Notes: a model not told the origin generated them from the letters alone. DNA of 64,000 bases from Agarilytica rhodophyticola (GCF_002157225.2 NZ_CP020038.1:1015001-1079000), one strand, 5' to 3'. Positions 10,566 to 19,830 are shown, counted from the first letter of the stretch. Made by a program: numbers and translations.

Positions 10566-11314
10566 TGATGTACCGCTTTGTTACGGCCGCTATTGCTTCA
10601 ATGGCGGCCTGTTTTGTTTCTGCCCAAGTAGAAGTTGAAGATCGCCGAATCCCTTCTGGCGCAACCCCTGTGCCTGTGGCACAGCCGGCCAATAACTCTG
10701 CTGAACTTTTCTATCAGCTTCAGACCCTACAGCAAGAAATCCTGCAGCTAAGGGGATTAGTAGAGCAGCAAGCTTTCGAAATTAAAAAACTGAAACAGCA
10801 GCGCCTGGATGACTATATTGACCTGGATCGCCGTGTCAGTGAATTAAGTCAAGGTGGAGTAACAAAGCCTACCCAAAGTGTTGCGGGTCAAAACAATACC
10901 GTCACGAGTTCTACTCCCCGGCGTTCGGGTTCTTCTGCAGATGAGCTGAAAAGCTACCGTGCTGCAATGAACTTAGTTCTAAAGCAACAGAAATATGACG
11001 ATGCCATAGTATCGTTAAACAAGCATCTTGAAGATTTTCCCCAGGGGCGCTACTCGGCTAATGCTCAGTACTGGTTGGGCGAGATTTTCTTGCAGAAAAA
11101 AGATTTAGAAAAAGCCCAGTCTTGGTTTTCTCGCGTTATCAGTGAGTTTCCCAGCCACTCTAAAGCAACCGATGCGCAATATAAGCTAGGCACAGTCTAC
11201 GATTTGCTTGGTGATAAAAGTACGGCGAAAAACCTACTTGAAGAAGTGGCAAAATCTAATACTAACGTGGCTCGCCTTGCCCGTGACTATCTAGAAAAAA
11301 ATCTATCTCAGTAG
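10565..11314 (+). CDS. cpoB: Cell division coordinator CpoB (YbgF)
   Basis: CpoB is a periplasmic protein that couples Tol-Pal-driven constriction to PBP1B-dependent peptidoglycan synthesis. The 249-residue protein has a signal peptide (about residues 1-20), an N-terminal coiled-coil trimerisation segment (about 45-95, rich in Leu and Gln), a Ser/Thr-rich linker, and a C-terminal TPR domain (about 130-249) with YWLGEIFLQKKDLEKA and TDAQYKLGTVYDLLG. It starts 12 bases after pal without a visible ribosome site; ATG codons at 10565 and 10568 are both possible. It ends the tol-pal operon. Confidence 0.94.
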   Translation: MMYRFVTAAIASMAACFVSAQVEVEDRRIPSGATPVPVAQPANNSAELFYQLQTLQQEILQLRGLVEQQAFEIKKLKQQRLDDYIDLDRRVSELSQGGVTKPTQSVAGQNNTVTSSTPRRSGSSADELKSYRAAMNLVLKQQKYDDAIVSLNKHLEDFPQGRYSANAQYWLGEIFLQKKDLEKAQSWFSRVISEFPSHSKATDAQYKLGTVYDLLGDKSTAKNLLEEVAKSNTNVARLARDYLEKNLSQ

Positions 11315-11334
11315 AGTTTAAGTAAAACTCTACT
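11310..11334 (+). terminator. Hairpin at the end of the tol-pal operon
   Basis: AGTAGAGTTT (11310-11319) pairs perfectly with AAACTCTACT (11325-11334) around a five-base loop. The stem overlaps the cpoB stop codon. No T-run follows, so it may be a weak or Rho-assisted terminator or an mRNA-stabilising hairpin. Confidence 0.5.
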
Positions 11335-11387
11335 CGATCAATGCCATCAATTTATGTACAATCGGCCGCTTTTTGGCCAGTATTGCT

Positions 11388-12038
11388 ATGTCCGACATTA
11401 ATTTGCGTATAACAGAAATATTTTTTTCTCTGCAGGGAGAGTCTCGCACAGTGGGCTTGCCCACGGTTTTTGTCCGTTTGACCGGATGTCCTTTGCGTTG
11501 TGTTTACTGTGATTCTGAGTATGCGTTCCACGGTGGCGATAAAATGCCTCTTGACACCATTCTGGCTGAGGTGGCCTCTTACAAAGCTGGTTACGTTTGT
11601 GTCACTGGAGGTGAGCCACTGGCGCAACCTGCGTGTCAGAATTTACTTACCAAGCTTTGCGATCAGGAATATGCCGTGTCTCTGGAGACCAGTGGTGCGA
11701 TGGATATATCCCAGGTAGACCAGCGTGTCTCAACGGTTATGGACATTAAAACGCCAGCTTCTGGTGAGCAAGGACGTAATTTATACAGTAACATCGATCA
11801 TTTAAAACGCAGTGACCAAGTGAAATTTGTGATTTGCGATCGGCAAGACTACGAGTGGGCGCGTTTTAAATTAGACGAATACAAACTTGTCGAAAAAGTC
11901 AGTGATGTGCTTTTCTCGCCTAGCTATGAGCAGGTACCTCCGTCTGAGTTAGCACAATGGATATTGGAAGATGGCTTAAATGTACGCTTCCAAATGCAAC
12001 TTCATAAACAGCTTTGGGGCGATAAGCCCGGAGTGTAA
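11388..12038 (+). CDS. queE: 7-carboxy-7-deazaguanine synthase QueE
   Basis: QueE is a radical-SAM enzyme that converts 6-carboxytetrahydropterin to 7-carboxy-7-deazaguanine in the pathway to preQ0 and queuosine. From the ATG at 11388 it has 216 residues and starts with LRITEIFFSLQGES, as in the family. The iron-sulfur motif is CPLRCVYC (CX3CX2C), and VTGGEPL is the SAM-binding GGEP motif. An in-frame TTG at 11373 is a less likely start. queC follows 21 bases downstream, so the two form an operon. Confidence 0.97.
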   Translation: MSDINLRITEIFFSLQGESRTVGLPTVFVRLTGCPLRCVYCDSEYAFHGGDKMPLDTILAEVASYKAGYVCVTGGEPLAQPACQNLLTKLCDQEYAVSLETSGAMDISQVDQRVSTVMDIKTPASGEQGRNLYSNIDHLKRSDQVKFVICDRQDYEWARFKLDEYKLVEKVSDVLFSPSYEQVPPSELAQWILEDGLNVRFQMQLHKQLWGDKPGV

Positions 12039-12059
12039 TACTAAATTTGAGATAGATGT

Positions 12060-12755
12060 ATGTCAGAAACACAAGACAGGAAAAACGCTGTTGTGTTGAC
12101 TTCTGGTGGCTTGGATTCCACAACGGTCATCGCGATAGCGCAAAGTGAGGGTTACCAAGTATATTCCCTTAGCTTTGATTATCAGCAGCGTCATCGCACA
12201 GAGCTAAATGCTGCAGCAAGGGTTGCTAAAAAAATGAACGTAAAGGCGCACAAAGTGGTTGGTTTAGATTTACGTACCATTGGTGGTTCAGCACTTACAG
12301 ACGATGACATTGGCGTGCCAGATGCGGATATAGAGAGCACAGGAATTCCGATAACTTATGTTCCTGCGAGAAATACGGTTTTTCTTTCTATCGCCTTGGG
12401 CTGGGCAGAAGTTCTTAACGCAAGTGCTATTTTTATTGGCGTCAATGCCGTCGACTATTCAGGCTATCCAGATTGCAGACCAGAATACTTGGAGGCCTAC
12501 CAAAACATGGCTAATCTTGCTACAAAGGCGGGTGTTGAGGGTGCAGGTGTTAAGATCCATGCCCCTTTGCTTGAGTTGACAAAAGCCGACATAATCAAGC
12601 GTGGTTTAGCACTTGGTGTAGACTACAGTGCAACTGTTTCCTGTTACCGAGCTAATGAACTTGGTGAGGCTTGTGGAAAGTGTGACAGCTGTGTTTTACG
12701 CGCAAAAGGCTTTGCAGATGCACAAGTGGAAGACCCAACTCGCTACGTTAGCTAA
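12060..12755 (+). CDS. queC: 7-cyano-7-deazaguanine synthase QueC
   Basis: QueC is an ATP-dependent ligase that turns 7-carboxy-7-deazaguanine into preQ0. The 231-residue protein has the PP-loop SGGLDSTT near the N-terminus and the C-terminal zinc-binding cysteines in VSCYRAN and [20 protein letters not shown] and DCRPEYL are family signatures. It directly follows queE; queD and queF are not in this window. Confidence 0.98.
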   Translation: MSETQDRKNAVVLTSGGLDSTTVIAIAQSEGYQVYSLSFDYQQRHRTELNAAARVAKKMNVKAHKVVGLDLRTIGGSALTDDDIGVPDADIESTGIPITYVPARNTVFLSIALGWAEVLNASAIFIGVNAVDYSGYPDCRPEYLEAYQNMANLATKAGVEGAGVKIHAPLLELTKADIIKRGLALGVDYSATVSCYRANELGEACGKCDSCVLRAKGFADAQVEDPTRYVS

Positions 12756-12783
12756 TTTTTATAAATGAATTGATAAAAACTTC

Positions 12784-12818
12784 TTGAGTTTTATCTCGAA
12801 ATCATTACTATATGCGCC
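12784..12818 (+). promoter_or_regulatory. Possible tRNA-Lys promoter
   Basis: TTGAGT (12784-12789) and TACTAT (12806-12811) are separated by 16 bases and followed by a GC-rich stretch (GCGCC), the kind of discriminator seen at growth-rate-controlled stable RNA promoters. A start near 12818 would give a 5' leader of about 50 bases before the first tRNA. This is a pattern match only. Confidence 0.4.
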
Positions 12819-12869
12819 TCTTTGAGCGCAGTCAGTTAATTCAAATATGCATTGCTCTTAAAGGTTCCC

Positions 12870-12945
12870 GGGTCGTTAGCTCAGCTGGTAGAGCAGTTGG
12901 CTTTTAACCAATTGGTCACTGGTTCGAATCCAGTACGACCCACCA
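12870..12945 (+). tRNA. tRNA-Lys (UUU), copy 1
   Basis: This is a 76-base cloverleaf with acceptor ends GGGTCGT and ACGACCC, a D-arm with AGCTCAGCTGGTAGAGC, the anticodon loop CTTTTAA (anticodon UUU, Lys), and the T-arm GGTTCGAATCC. The 3' CCA is encoded. It lies 114 bases after queC and is followed by an identical copy. Confidence 0.98.
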
Positions 12946-13062
12946 TATTTAAAGTTTCTCATTTTTAATGTGAGGTGCTTTATTAAAGTTAATAACAGAT
13001 AGATAAAGTATCGATAGCTGAGATTGTTACTTTAGTTGTCTTTAAGATATTGTAAGTTTTAC

Positions 13063-13138
13063 GGGTCGTTAGCTCAGCTGGTAGAGCAGTTGGCTTTTAA
13101 CCAATTGGTCACTGGTTCGAATCCAGTACGACCCACCA
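13063..13138 (+). tRNA. tRNA-Lys (UUU), copy 2
   Basis: It is base-for-base identical to the copy at 12870-12945, including encoded CCA, and 117 bases downstream of it. The spacer between the copies is unrelated to the tRNA sequence. Both are probably transcribed together and end at the terminator just downstream. Confidence 0.98.
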
Positions 13139-13141
13139 TAT

Positions 13142-13173
13142 AAAAAGGCTCATCCGAAAGGATGGGCCTTTTT
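13142..13173 (+). terminator. Intrinsic terminator after the tRNA-Lys pair
   Basis: A 14-bp stem, AAAAAGGCTCATCC against GGATGGGCCTTTTT with one T-G pair, is closed by a GAAA tetraloop. The right arm ends in five T. It starts four bases after the second tRNA. Confidence 0.92.
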
Positions 13174-13376
13174 ACTATCGGCTACAGATGTATTTTCAAT
13201 ACATGAAGATACTTTGCAAGACTGAGATTGGCCATTAGACCAGTTGAGCTATCAGCTGTATGAGCAATCTGCAGTGACTGACCTTGCGTAAATGAAGGCA
13301 GCGGTGTTCCCCTTTTTTGTATGTGCCATTTGTAGTAAATTCACACATCGCGTAATGATTATGTAGGTAAATATAA

Positions 13377-14438
13377 ATGACTGCGGTTTCTGACGATGTT
13401 CAACAAGTGATGGCTTCCGCTACTGATATGGTGAAAAGCCACCTCGATAGTGCTTTGGCGATAAAGCACCATGAGCCTGTCAATACTGAAATCCTTCGCA
13501 GCAGAATAAAACAGCAGTTAAAAGAGCATAACGCTGTACTGGTGGCTCATTATTATACTTCGCCAGAAATACAGGCGCTTGCTGAAGAAACAGGTGGCTG
13601 TGTAGCCGATTCTCTAGAAATGGCAAGGTTTGGTAAGGAACATCCTGCAGAGACTCTCATTGTTGCAGGAGTTAAGTTCATGGGTGAAACCTCCAAAATA
13701 CTCTCTCCTCAAAAGCGCATACTGATGCCGACCTTAGAGGCAACATGCTCTTTAGACCTCGGCTGCCCCATCGATACATTCTCAGCTTTTTGCGATCAAC
13801 ATCCGGAGCGGACAGTCGTTGTTTACGCTAATACTTCAGCAGCAGTCAAAGCACGTGCTGACTGGGTTGTTACCTCTAGTATCGCCCTTGATGTTGTGGA
13901 TTACCTAGACCGTCAAGGTGAAAAGATAATTTGGGCGCCAGACAAGCATCTTGGTAGTTATGTAGCGAGTAAAACAGGCGCTGATATACTGCTTTGGGAT
14001 GGTGCCTGTATCGTGCACGAAGAGTTTAAAGCAAAGGGCATTTTGGATATGAAAGCCCAATATCCCGAAGCCGCTGTTTTGGTTCACCCGGAGTCGCCAG
14101 AGTCTGTTGTTAATCTAGCTGACGCGGTTGGCTCAACCTCGCAGTTAATTAATGCTACAAAAGAATTAGATGCGAAAGCTTTTATTGTGGCAACAGATCA
14201 AGGGATTTTTTATAAGATGCAACAGGCTTGTCCAGACAAAGAGCTAATTATTGCTCCCACTGCTGGTTCTGGTGCAAGTTGCCGAAGCTGCGCTAACTGC
14301 CCTTGGATGGCGATGAACGAACTGCAAAGTTTGTCTCAGGTTTTCGATAACAGCAATAATGAGGTTTTTATCGATCCTGAGCTTATTCCTAGAGCCATGC
14401 GTCCTTTGCAGCGTATGCTGGATTTCAAAACATCTTAA
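13377..14438 (+). CDS. nadA: Quinolinate synthase NadA
   Basis: NadA condenses iminoaspartate with dihydroxyacetone phosphate to quinolinate in de novo NAD synthesis and needs a 4Fe-4S cluster. The 353-residue length fits the proteobacterial form. Visible family features are [40 protein letters not shown], and the C-terminal cysteine-rich [14 protein letters not shown]. It starts with ATG at 13377 and stands alone after the tRNA terminator. Confidence 0.97.
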   Translation: MTAVSDDVQQVMASATDMVKSHLDSALAIKHHEPVNTEILRSRIKQQLKEHNAVLVAHYYTSPEIQALAEETGGCVADSLEMARFGKEHPAETLIVAGVKFMGETSKILSPQKRILMPTLEATCSLDLGCPIDTFSAFCDQHPERTVVVYANTSAAVKARADWVVTSSIALDVVDYLDRQGEKIIWAPDKHLGSYVASKTGADILLWDGACIVHEEFKAKGILDMKAQYPEAAVLVHPESPESVVNLADAVGSTSQLINATKELDAKAFIVATDQGIFYKMQQACPDKELIIAPTAGSGASCRSCANCPWMAMNELQSLSQVFDNSNNEVFIDPELIPRAMRPLQRMLDFKTS

Positions 14439-14639
14439 CATTTGTTTTGATATGATCGAATCAAGCCTGATAGCTGTTTTCTAAAATGGGTTTGGTTTTA
14501 GGATGTTTTTGCTTTGCGTGCTGATAAAAGATAAAATTTTTGTTTTTTCATCCTATCAATGCTTATTTTTGTAGGATATTGTTGACTCTCGCTTCTGCTC
14601 TTATTAAGCTTTTAGCAAGTTAAAGAGAGTAAATATTTA

Positions 14640-14762
14640 ATGCAACCTTATTCCTCAGCTTCTAATTCCCAGATACTGGATGGTCATGCTAATGACTATC
14701 CGGCGAGGTTGCGTATCCTACACGACGACTCATTATTACCCTTGCCGCGCTGCGGCCACTAG
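14640..14762 (+). CDS. Probable leucine leader peptide of leuA
   Basis: A 40-codon reading frame starts with ATG ten bases after AAAGAGAG. It lies 129 bases upstream of leuA. Its last third reads RLRILHDDSLLPLPRCGH, with six Leu codons in the frame, two of them a tandem TTA pair. The end (CGCTGCGG after the Leu codons) resembles the PPCGAALG end of the E. coli ilv leader peptide, where the coding sequence also forms the attenuator stems. Downstream, before leuA, is a perfect dyad at 14800-14820 (CTACATATA/TATATGTAG), but I could not find a clear terminator with a T-run. Attenuation is thus inferred. Confidence 0.6.
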   Translation: MQPYSSASNSQILDGHANDYPARLRILHDDSLLPLPRCGH

Positions 14763-14891
14763 AGTTTGTTCCTGTCACACTGCTAATACCAAGCGATGTC
14801 TACATATATCATATATGTAGCGCCACGCGAATGATTAAATTGATAAAATGTAATACGAGTATCTGCTCGTGGTGCTTATTTGGAGAATACA

Positions 14892-16439
14892 ATGAGTAAA
14901 GAGAAACTGGTCATATTCGATACCACCCTAAGGGACGGGGAACAGAGTCCTGGAGCATCAATGACCAAGGATGAGAAAGTGCGTATTGCTAAGATGCTGG
15001 AAAAAATGCGTATTGATGTTATTGAAGCTGGCTTTGCTATTGCCAGCCCCGGAGACTTTAAATCAGTCAAAGCGGTGGCGGATGTGATTAAAGACTCTAC
15101 CGTTTGCAGCTTGGCTAGGGCCGTGGATGCTGATATTGATCGTGCGGCAGAGGCATTAAAAGGTGCTAATCAATCTCGTATTCATACATTTATAGCCACC
15201 TCTCCTATTCATATGAAACACAAGTTGAATATGAGTCCTGACGAAGTGCTGGCTCAGGCAGTGCATGCGGTAAAGCGCGCTAGAAATTACACCAATGATG
15301 TGGAGTTTTCTCTTGAGGATGGAAGTCGATCAGACTTCGACTTTATGTGTCGTATCACTGAAGCTGCAATCAATGCTGGTGCCACCACTATAAATGTCCC
15401 TGATACTGTGGGCTACGGAGAGCCTATTGAATACGGCAATATGTTCAGGCAATTAATTGAAGCAGTGCCGAATGCCGATAAGGCTATCTTTTCCACTCAC
15501 TGCCATAACGACCTAGGGCTAGCTGTGGCGAATTCCCTCGCCGCGGTCATGAATGGAGTGCGCCAAATTGAATGTACTATTAATGGTTTAGGTGAAAGGG
15601 CCGGCAATGCTTCTTTGGAGGAAGTGGTAATGGCAATTCGTACCCGCAAGGATATTTTCCCTGTTGAAACTAATATTGATACCACAAATATTTTGCCTAC
15701 CTCACGTTTAGTTTCTTCGGTAACGGGCTTTCCTGTACAACCTAATAAGGCCATTGTTGGTGCCAATTCTTTTGCTCATGAGTCCGGGATTCACCAAGAT
15801 GGTATTCTTAAGCACCGAGAGACTTATGAAATTATGCGTGCTGAAGACGTTGGTTGGAATACTAATAAAATAGTGCTTGGCAAGCATTCAGGGAGAGCTG
15901 CCGTTAAAGCGCGATTTGAAGCGCTGGGTATAAGTTTTGAGTCGCAAGACGCGATTAACTTAGCATTTTCGAGATTTAAAGAGTTAGCAGATAAAAAGCA
16001 CGAAGTTTTCGATGAAGATTTACATGCTCTGGTGTCTTCGGCTTCTAGTGGGCGCAAGCAAGAAACATTTTTACTCGTCGATATGGATATCGTCTGTAAA
16101 ACTGGACATAAACCACATGCCAAGTTGACTTTGCAGGTGCGAGGGGAAGATGTAGTGGCCGAGTCTGACGGTAGTGGTCCTGTAGATGCTTCCTACAAAG
16201 CCATTGAGCAAGTCGTACAAAGTGGCACTGATTTACAGTTATACTCTGTCAATGCAATTACTCAGGGTACAGACTCTCAAGGTGAAGTGACTGTCCGCCT
16301 GGAGCGAGATGGTCAAATCGTTAATGGTATCGGTTCTGATACCGATATTGTTGCTGCCTCAGTAAGGGCTTACTTAAGTGCGTTGAATATGCTGGAAGCG
16401 CCACATACCGGCGTGCATCCTCAACGCAGTGGTGTTTGA
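14892..16439 (+). CDS. leuA: 2-isopropylmalate synthase LeuA
   Basis: LeuA commits 2-ketoisovalerate and acetyl-CoA to leucine synthesis. From the ATG at 14892, with GGAGAA just upstream, it has 515 residues, matching the long form. The catalytic TIM barrel starts with [14 protein letters not shown] and holds the metal-binding [18 protein letters not shown] and ESGIHQDG follow. The C-terminal LeuA allosteric dimer domain (from about residue 390), which binds leucine, is complete. An in-frame TTG at 14880 is less likely. leuBCD are not in the window. Expression is probably leader-controlled. Confidence 0.97.
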   Translation: MSKEKLVIFDTTLRDGEQSPGASMTKDEKVRIAKMLEKMRIDVIEAGFAIASPGDFKSVKAVADVIKDSTVCSLARAVDADIDRAAEALKGANQSRIHTFIATSPIHMKHKLNMSPDEVLAQAVHAVKRARNYTNDVEFSLEDGSRSDFDFMCRITEAAINAGATTINVPDTVGYGEPIEYGNMFRQLIEAVPNADKAIFSTHCHNDLGLAVANSLAAVMNGVRQIECTINGLGERAGNASLEEVVMAIRTRKDIFPVETNIDTTNILPTSRLVSSVTGFPVQPNKAIVGANSFAHESGIHQDGILKHRETYEIMRAEDVGWNTNKIVLGKHSGRAAVKARFEALGISFESQDAINLAFSRFKELADKKHEVFDEDLHALVSSASSGRKQETFLLVDMDIVCKTGHKPHAKLTLQVRGEDVVAESDGSGPVDASYKAIEQVVQSGTDLQLYSVNAITQGTDSQGEVTVRLERDGQIVNGIGSDTDIVAASVRAYLSALNMLEAPHTGVHPQRSGV

Positions 16440-16496
16440 AAAAAGTTTTTGTCAGTATGAAAATGTTTAGAACTCATCATCTGACAGGTATTAGAT

Positions 16497-17366
16497 ATGA
16501 ATGAATTAAATCGCATGCAGTATTTAGAGTCGATTGGCATTGACAGTTTCGTGCCAAAGTATATATTGCCTGCTGCAAAAACAGCGGTGTTATGTCCGTT
16601 ACCTGTCGTTACAGAAACTATTGCTATAGGTGGGATAGAAAAGTCGAGTGCGTTGGCTTTTTCTGGAATTTCAGAGCCACATAATTTATCTGGAATACTA
16701 GACAATTCCTCAGATAGCTCTGATTTTGCAGATGTGTCTAAAGTTAACGAGCTTAAAGATAACCTGTTAAGAAACGATGTTTTAAAAAATATCGATAAAA
16801 TCTCAAACGAGATTTCTCACAATTCTATCAATAGTGAAGTTAGTAGCGCAGAAATTATTGAAGACCTTGTATTATCTGCTAGAGTTGAGGCCGCAAAATT
16901 TTCTCTCTCGCTATGGAATATTGGTGACGATATTTTTGTTATAGACTCGCGAGGTTCAGGGGATGCATTGCCAACACAGGGACTATTGATAAATATATTA
17001 CGTGCAATCGGTCAGCTACCTGCAAATCTAATAAATGCCGAGATCCTAAATTGGCCAATGGGCTTAATGGAAGGTAAACACGATACGAGTTGGTCAGCTG
17101 CACGGCAAATGGTACAAGGTTTTATTGAGGCCCGTATATTCGATAAACCTACACCTGTATTTTTATTATTTGGTAAGGATACTTGTTCGGCTGTATTGGG
17201 AGAAGAAATCAACTTCGAAGAAAATTTGTATAGGCAAGTTTCGATTGAGACATTCTCTGCCGACGCAATAATACTGCCAAGCCTGGCAGATATTTTATAT
17301 TTGCCACTTTCTAAAGTGAAAGTTTGGCAATCTTTAAAAAGCTATAACTTTGCTGCTGGTCGTTAG
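16497..17366 (+). CDS. HolD-like protein (DNA polymerase III psi subunit candidate)
   Basis: The 289-residue protein lies 31 bases before rimI, the same pairing as holD-rimI in E. coli and the cryptic psi gene beside rimI in Pseudomonas aeruginosa. Its N-terminus (MQYLESIGIDSFVPKY) matches the clamp-loader-binding start of HolD proteins (LxxLGI-x-W/F). The C-terminal part has a Rossmann-like pattern (FVIDSRGS, LLINILRAIGQLP) and an end, LPSLADILYLPLSKVKVW, that aligns with the SPALTDLRANPTARAALW end of E. coli HolD. About 120 low-complexity polar residues lie in between, making it twice the E. coli length. The assignment rests on synteny and short motifs. Confidence 0.6.
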   Translation: MNELNRMQYLESIGIDSFVPKYILPAAKTAVLCPLPVVTETIAIGGIEKSSALAFSGISEPHNLSGILDNSSDSSDFADVSKVNELKDNLLRNDVLKNIDKISNEISHNSINSEVSSAEIIEDLVLSARVEAAKFSLSLWNIGDDIFVIDSRGSGDALPTQGLLINILRAIGQLPANLINAEILNWPMGLMEGKHDTSWSAARQMVQGFIEARIFDKPTPVFLLFGKDTCSAVLGEEINFEENLYRQVSIETFSADAIILPSLADILYLPLSKVKVWQSLKSYNFAAGR

Positions 17367-17397
17367 GTTATCTGCATACCGGTGGTGAAGAATTTAT

Positions 17398-17901
17398 ATG
17401 TTTGAATTAAAAGATATATGTTTTTCTTTTCGCCTGTCTGACGATGGGCCATTCGAAATTCGTAATTTTAATAACGAAGACTTAGATACGATAGTGCAGT
17501 TAGATCGCAAAGCGTCCAAAACACCGTGGACTCTAGAAAACTATCGTGACTCGGTCTGCTCATCACATATTTGTGTGGGCGTTCTGTATCAGCAGTCATG
17601 GATTGCCCATGCTGTTTTTTCAATTGCCGCTGATGAAGCGGAGTTATTGATTATTGCCGTTGATCCAGATTATCAAAAGCGCGGCATAGCTAAAAAATTA
17701 CTCACTTTTATGGAATCGGTGTTAAGTGATCACGCCAATGAACTTTTTCTGGAGGTTCGATTGACTAATAGCAATGCTATTTATTTGTATGAATCTCTCG
17801 GTTTTAACTGTGTTGGCGAGCGCCGTGGTTACTATCCACCGCAAGGCAATAACAAAAAACGGGAGGATGCCCTGATCTATGGCAAACACCTAAGTTCTTA
17901 A
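17398..17901 (+). CDS. rimI: Ribosomal protein S18-alanine N-acetyltransferase RimI
   Basis: RimI is a GNAT enzyme that acetylates the N-terminal Ala of ribosomal protein S18. The 167-residue protein has the acetyl-CoA loop DPDYQKRGIAKKLL, the LEVRLTNSNAIYLYESLGF motif and the family's C-terminal ending RRGYYPP. About 18 extra residues precede the usual RimI start at FEIRNF. It follows the HolD-like gene, the conserved arrangement, and is probably in one operon with it. Confidence 0.92.
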   Translation: MFELKDICFSFRLSDDGPFEIRNFNNEDLDTIVQLDRKASKTPWTLENYRDSVCSSHICVGVLYQQSWIAHAVFSIAADEAELLIIAVDPDYQKRGIAKKLLTFMESVLSDHANELFLEVRLTNSNAIYLYESLGFNCVGERRGYYPPQGNNKKREDALIYGKHLSS

Positions 17902-17943
17902 TTATTGAATGGGTGTATGCCTATAAAATAATTTTGAGTAAAT

Positions 17944-19371
17944 ATGAGTAAGAAGTCCATCCTACCAAAATCCTCTCTGGCCGAAGGGTCCATCTCCAAC
18001 ATTCTTTTTAATATGGCTATGCCCATGGGGTGGGGTATTTTGGCCACCATGTCATTTAATATTGTCGATACTTATTTTGTCGCAGGCCTAGGGGACGATG
18101 CCTTGGCTGCCCTGAGTTTTACCTTCCCAATCGTACTGTTTGCAGTTTCTTTATCTGTGGGCTTAGGGGCAGGCACATCATCTGTAGTAGCTATTTGCGC
18201 AGGCATAGGTGATGAACGTGGTGTTAGAACCTATATTACCGATAGTATTACGCTGACTATTGTTGTTACGATCTTTATCGCTATTGTTGGGATTCTTTCT
18301 ATTGAGCAACTATTTCGATCCATTGGTGCAAGCGAGCCTTTGATTGCTTTAATCAGTGAATATATGGTGCTTTGGTATATTAGTATTTTATTTTTTGTTG
18401 CGCCAATGGTTGGCCTGTCAGCATTAAGAGCGATTGGTAATACAAAATTGCAAGGCGTTTTGATGATTGCTATGGCGATTGCGAATGCCATTTTGGATCC
18501 CATTTTCATTTATGGTTGGTGGATATTCCCGGCTATGGGAATTAAAGGTGCTGCGATGGCGTCCTTAGTAGTTCGAATGCTGTCTTTTTTTGTACTTATA
18601 TATTACCTACATTACAGTATGCATTTGTTTGTTAACCCTTTTAAATTTAAGCGTGCATTCGCTTCCTGGCGAAAAATTCTCAATATTGGTGTACCAGCAA
18701 TGACGACCAATGTCATTGTGCCTTTATCAAATTCTGTATTACTGATACTTGTTGCCTCTCATGGGGCGGATGTAGTAGCGGGCTTCGGTGTAGCATCTCG
18801 CGTGGAGTCGTTCGCCCTCTTGGGGTTTTATGCTCTTTCTGCCGTTATTGGGCCTTTTTGTGGTCACAACCGCGGAGCCAAAGAATTTCAACGCTTGCAC
18901 GATGCACAGAAGATAACTGCGCGTTTTTGCATCTATACAGGACTTGCGATCAGTATGTTCTTTGCCTTTTTTGGTCGTGAAGTCGCTGTACTTTTTAGCG
19001 ATGAGTTATTAGTTATCGAGGCAACCTATCATTATCTTCTTATCGTTCCTGTCAGCTATTGTGCCTATGGCATTGTGATGGTAGTCAATGCTTCATTCAA
19101 TGGTTTAGGGCGTCCGATACCTGCAGTGCTTCTATCTTCGATTAGAGTTTTGGTGATTCTCCTGCCTCTAGCATGGATAGGTAATCACTATATGGGAGTT
19201 TGGGGTATTCTAGCGGCGATTGCTATTTCTAACATTATTGTCGGGTTTGTAGCATATATTGGTGTGCATAGAACAATCGGCACTATGGAATGGAATGACA
19301 AACATAAAAGAATGGCAAAGAATGATTCTGATCAGGATGATATGAATACTAAAGAAATGGCTGCTGCCTAA
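17944..19371 (+). CDS. MATE family efflux transporter
   Basis: This is a 475-residue cation-coupled multidrug exporter of the MATE superfamily with about twelve hydrophobic segments. The N-terminal half includes FNMAMPMGWGILATMSFNIVDTYFVAGLGDDALAALSF split over two helices, and the second half starts near residue 240 with the pseudo-repeat ILNIGVPAMTTN. The hydrophilic tail (about 450-475) is Asp/Lys/Met-rich. The substrate cannot be told. It lies 42 bases after rimI without a terminator. Confidence 0.93.
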   Translation: MSKKSILPKSSLAEGSISNILFNMAMPMGWGILATMSFNIVDTYFVAGLGDDALAALSFTFPIVLFAVSLSVGLGAGTSSVVAICAGIGDERGVRTYITDSITLTIVVTIFIAIVGILSIEQLFRSIGASEPLIALISEYMVLWYISILFFVAPMVGLSALRAIGNTKLQGVLMIAMAIANAILDPIFIYGWWIFPAMGIKGAAMASLVVRMLSFFVLIYYLHYSMHLFVNPFKFKRAFASWRKILNIGVPAMTTNVIVPLSNSVLLILVASHGADVVAGFGVASRVESFALLGFYALSAVIGPFCGHNRGAKEFQRLHDAQKITARFCIYTGLAISMFFAFFGREVAVLFSDELLVIEATYHYLLIVPVSYCAYGIVMVVNASFNGLGRPIPAVLLSSIRVLVILLPLAWIGNHYMGVWGILAAIAISNIIVGFVAYIGVHRTIGTMEWNDKHKRMAKNDSDQDDMNTKEMAAA

Positions 19372-19443
19372 ACTCCGATAGGTTTTTTCCGATAGACTTG
19401 TAAGTTGTTAGAGTTTTCGCTAATTATCGTTTACCATTAAAAC

Positions 19444-19830
19444 ATGGCTAAAATATCTTTGGTAATGATCATGTGTTTGGTGTTCACCACATCTATGGTG
19501 TGCACTATAGACTCGTGCCCGATGATGGGGGATATTTCTAAGCTGGCGCCAAAAGAAACACAGAAACAACCTTGTCATGGCATGTCTGATACTGCCGATA
19601 TTGGTTTAGTGATAGATTGCATCGATTTAGACCTTTTTCAAAATGGTGTAGAGCAAAAAAGCCAACTTTCAAAAAACTCAGATCTACAAGATTTCGATTG
19701 GGATATCGCTGAATCTACCTATGCCTTTCAACGGCGTAATCGGCATGATATACGTGGGCCTCCGCTTGTAACTGATGCCTCAAGCCTACAGTTTTCTATT
19801 CTTTTATCTACCCAACGCTTCCGAATTTAA
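19444..19830 (+). CDS. Small secreted Cys-containing protein of the metal efflux cluster
   Basis: This 128-residue protein has a hydrophobic N-terminus (about residues 3-20) followed by cysteines in VCTIDSCPMM and QPCHGM and a C-terminal end RGPPLVTD...LLSTQRFRI. Similar short proteins with an RxPP motif and a final basic-hydrophobic tail often precede copper or RND efflux genes, but their role is not established. It lies 52 bases upstream of the CusB-like gene and is likely in the same operon. No strong ribosome site is visible, and ATG codons at 19465 or 19471 could also serve. Confidence 0.65.
   Translation: MAKISLVMIMCLVFTTSMVCTIDSCPMMGDISKLAPKETQKQPCHGMSDTADIGLVIDCIDLDLFQNGVEQKSQLSKNSDLQDFDWDIAESTYAFQRRNRHDIRGPPLVTDASSLQFSILLSTQRFRI

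Noticed and set aside
14447-14465. FNR-like TTGAT/ATCAA pair after nadA
   Set aside because: The half-sites are separated by eight bases rather than four, which does not fit FNR/Anr binding.
14582-14607. Possible promoter TTGACT/TATTAA upstream of the leu leader
   Set aside because: The spacer is only 14 bases, too short for a sigma-70 promoter.
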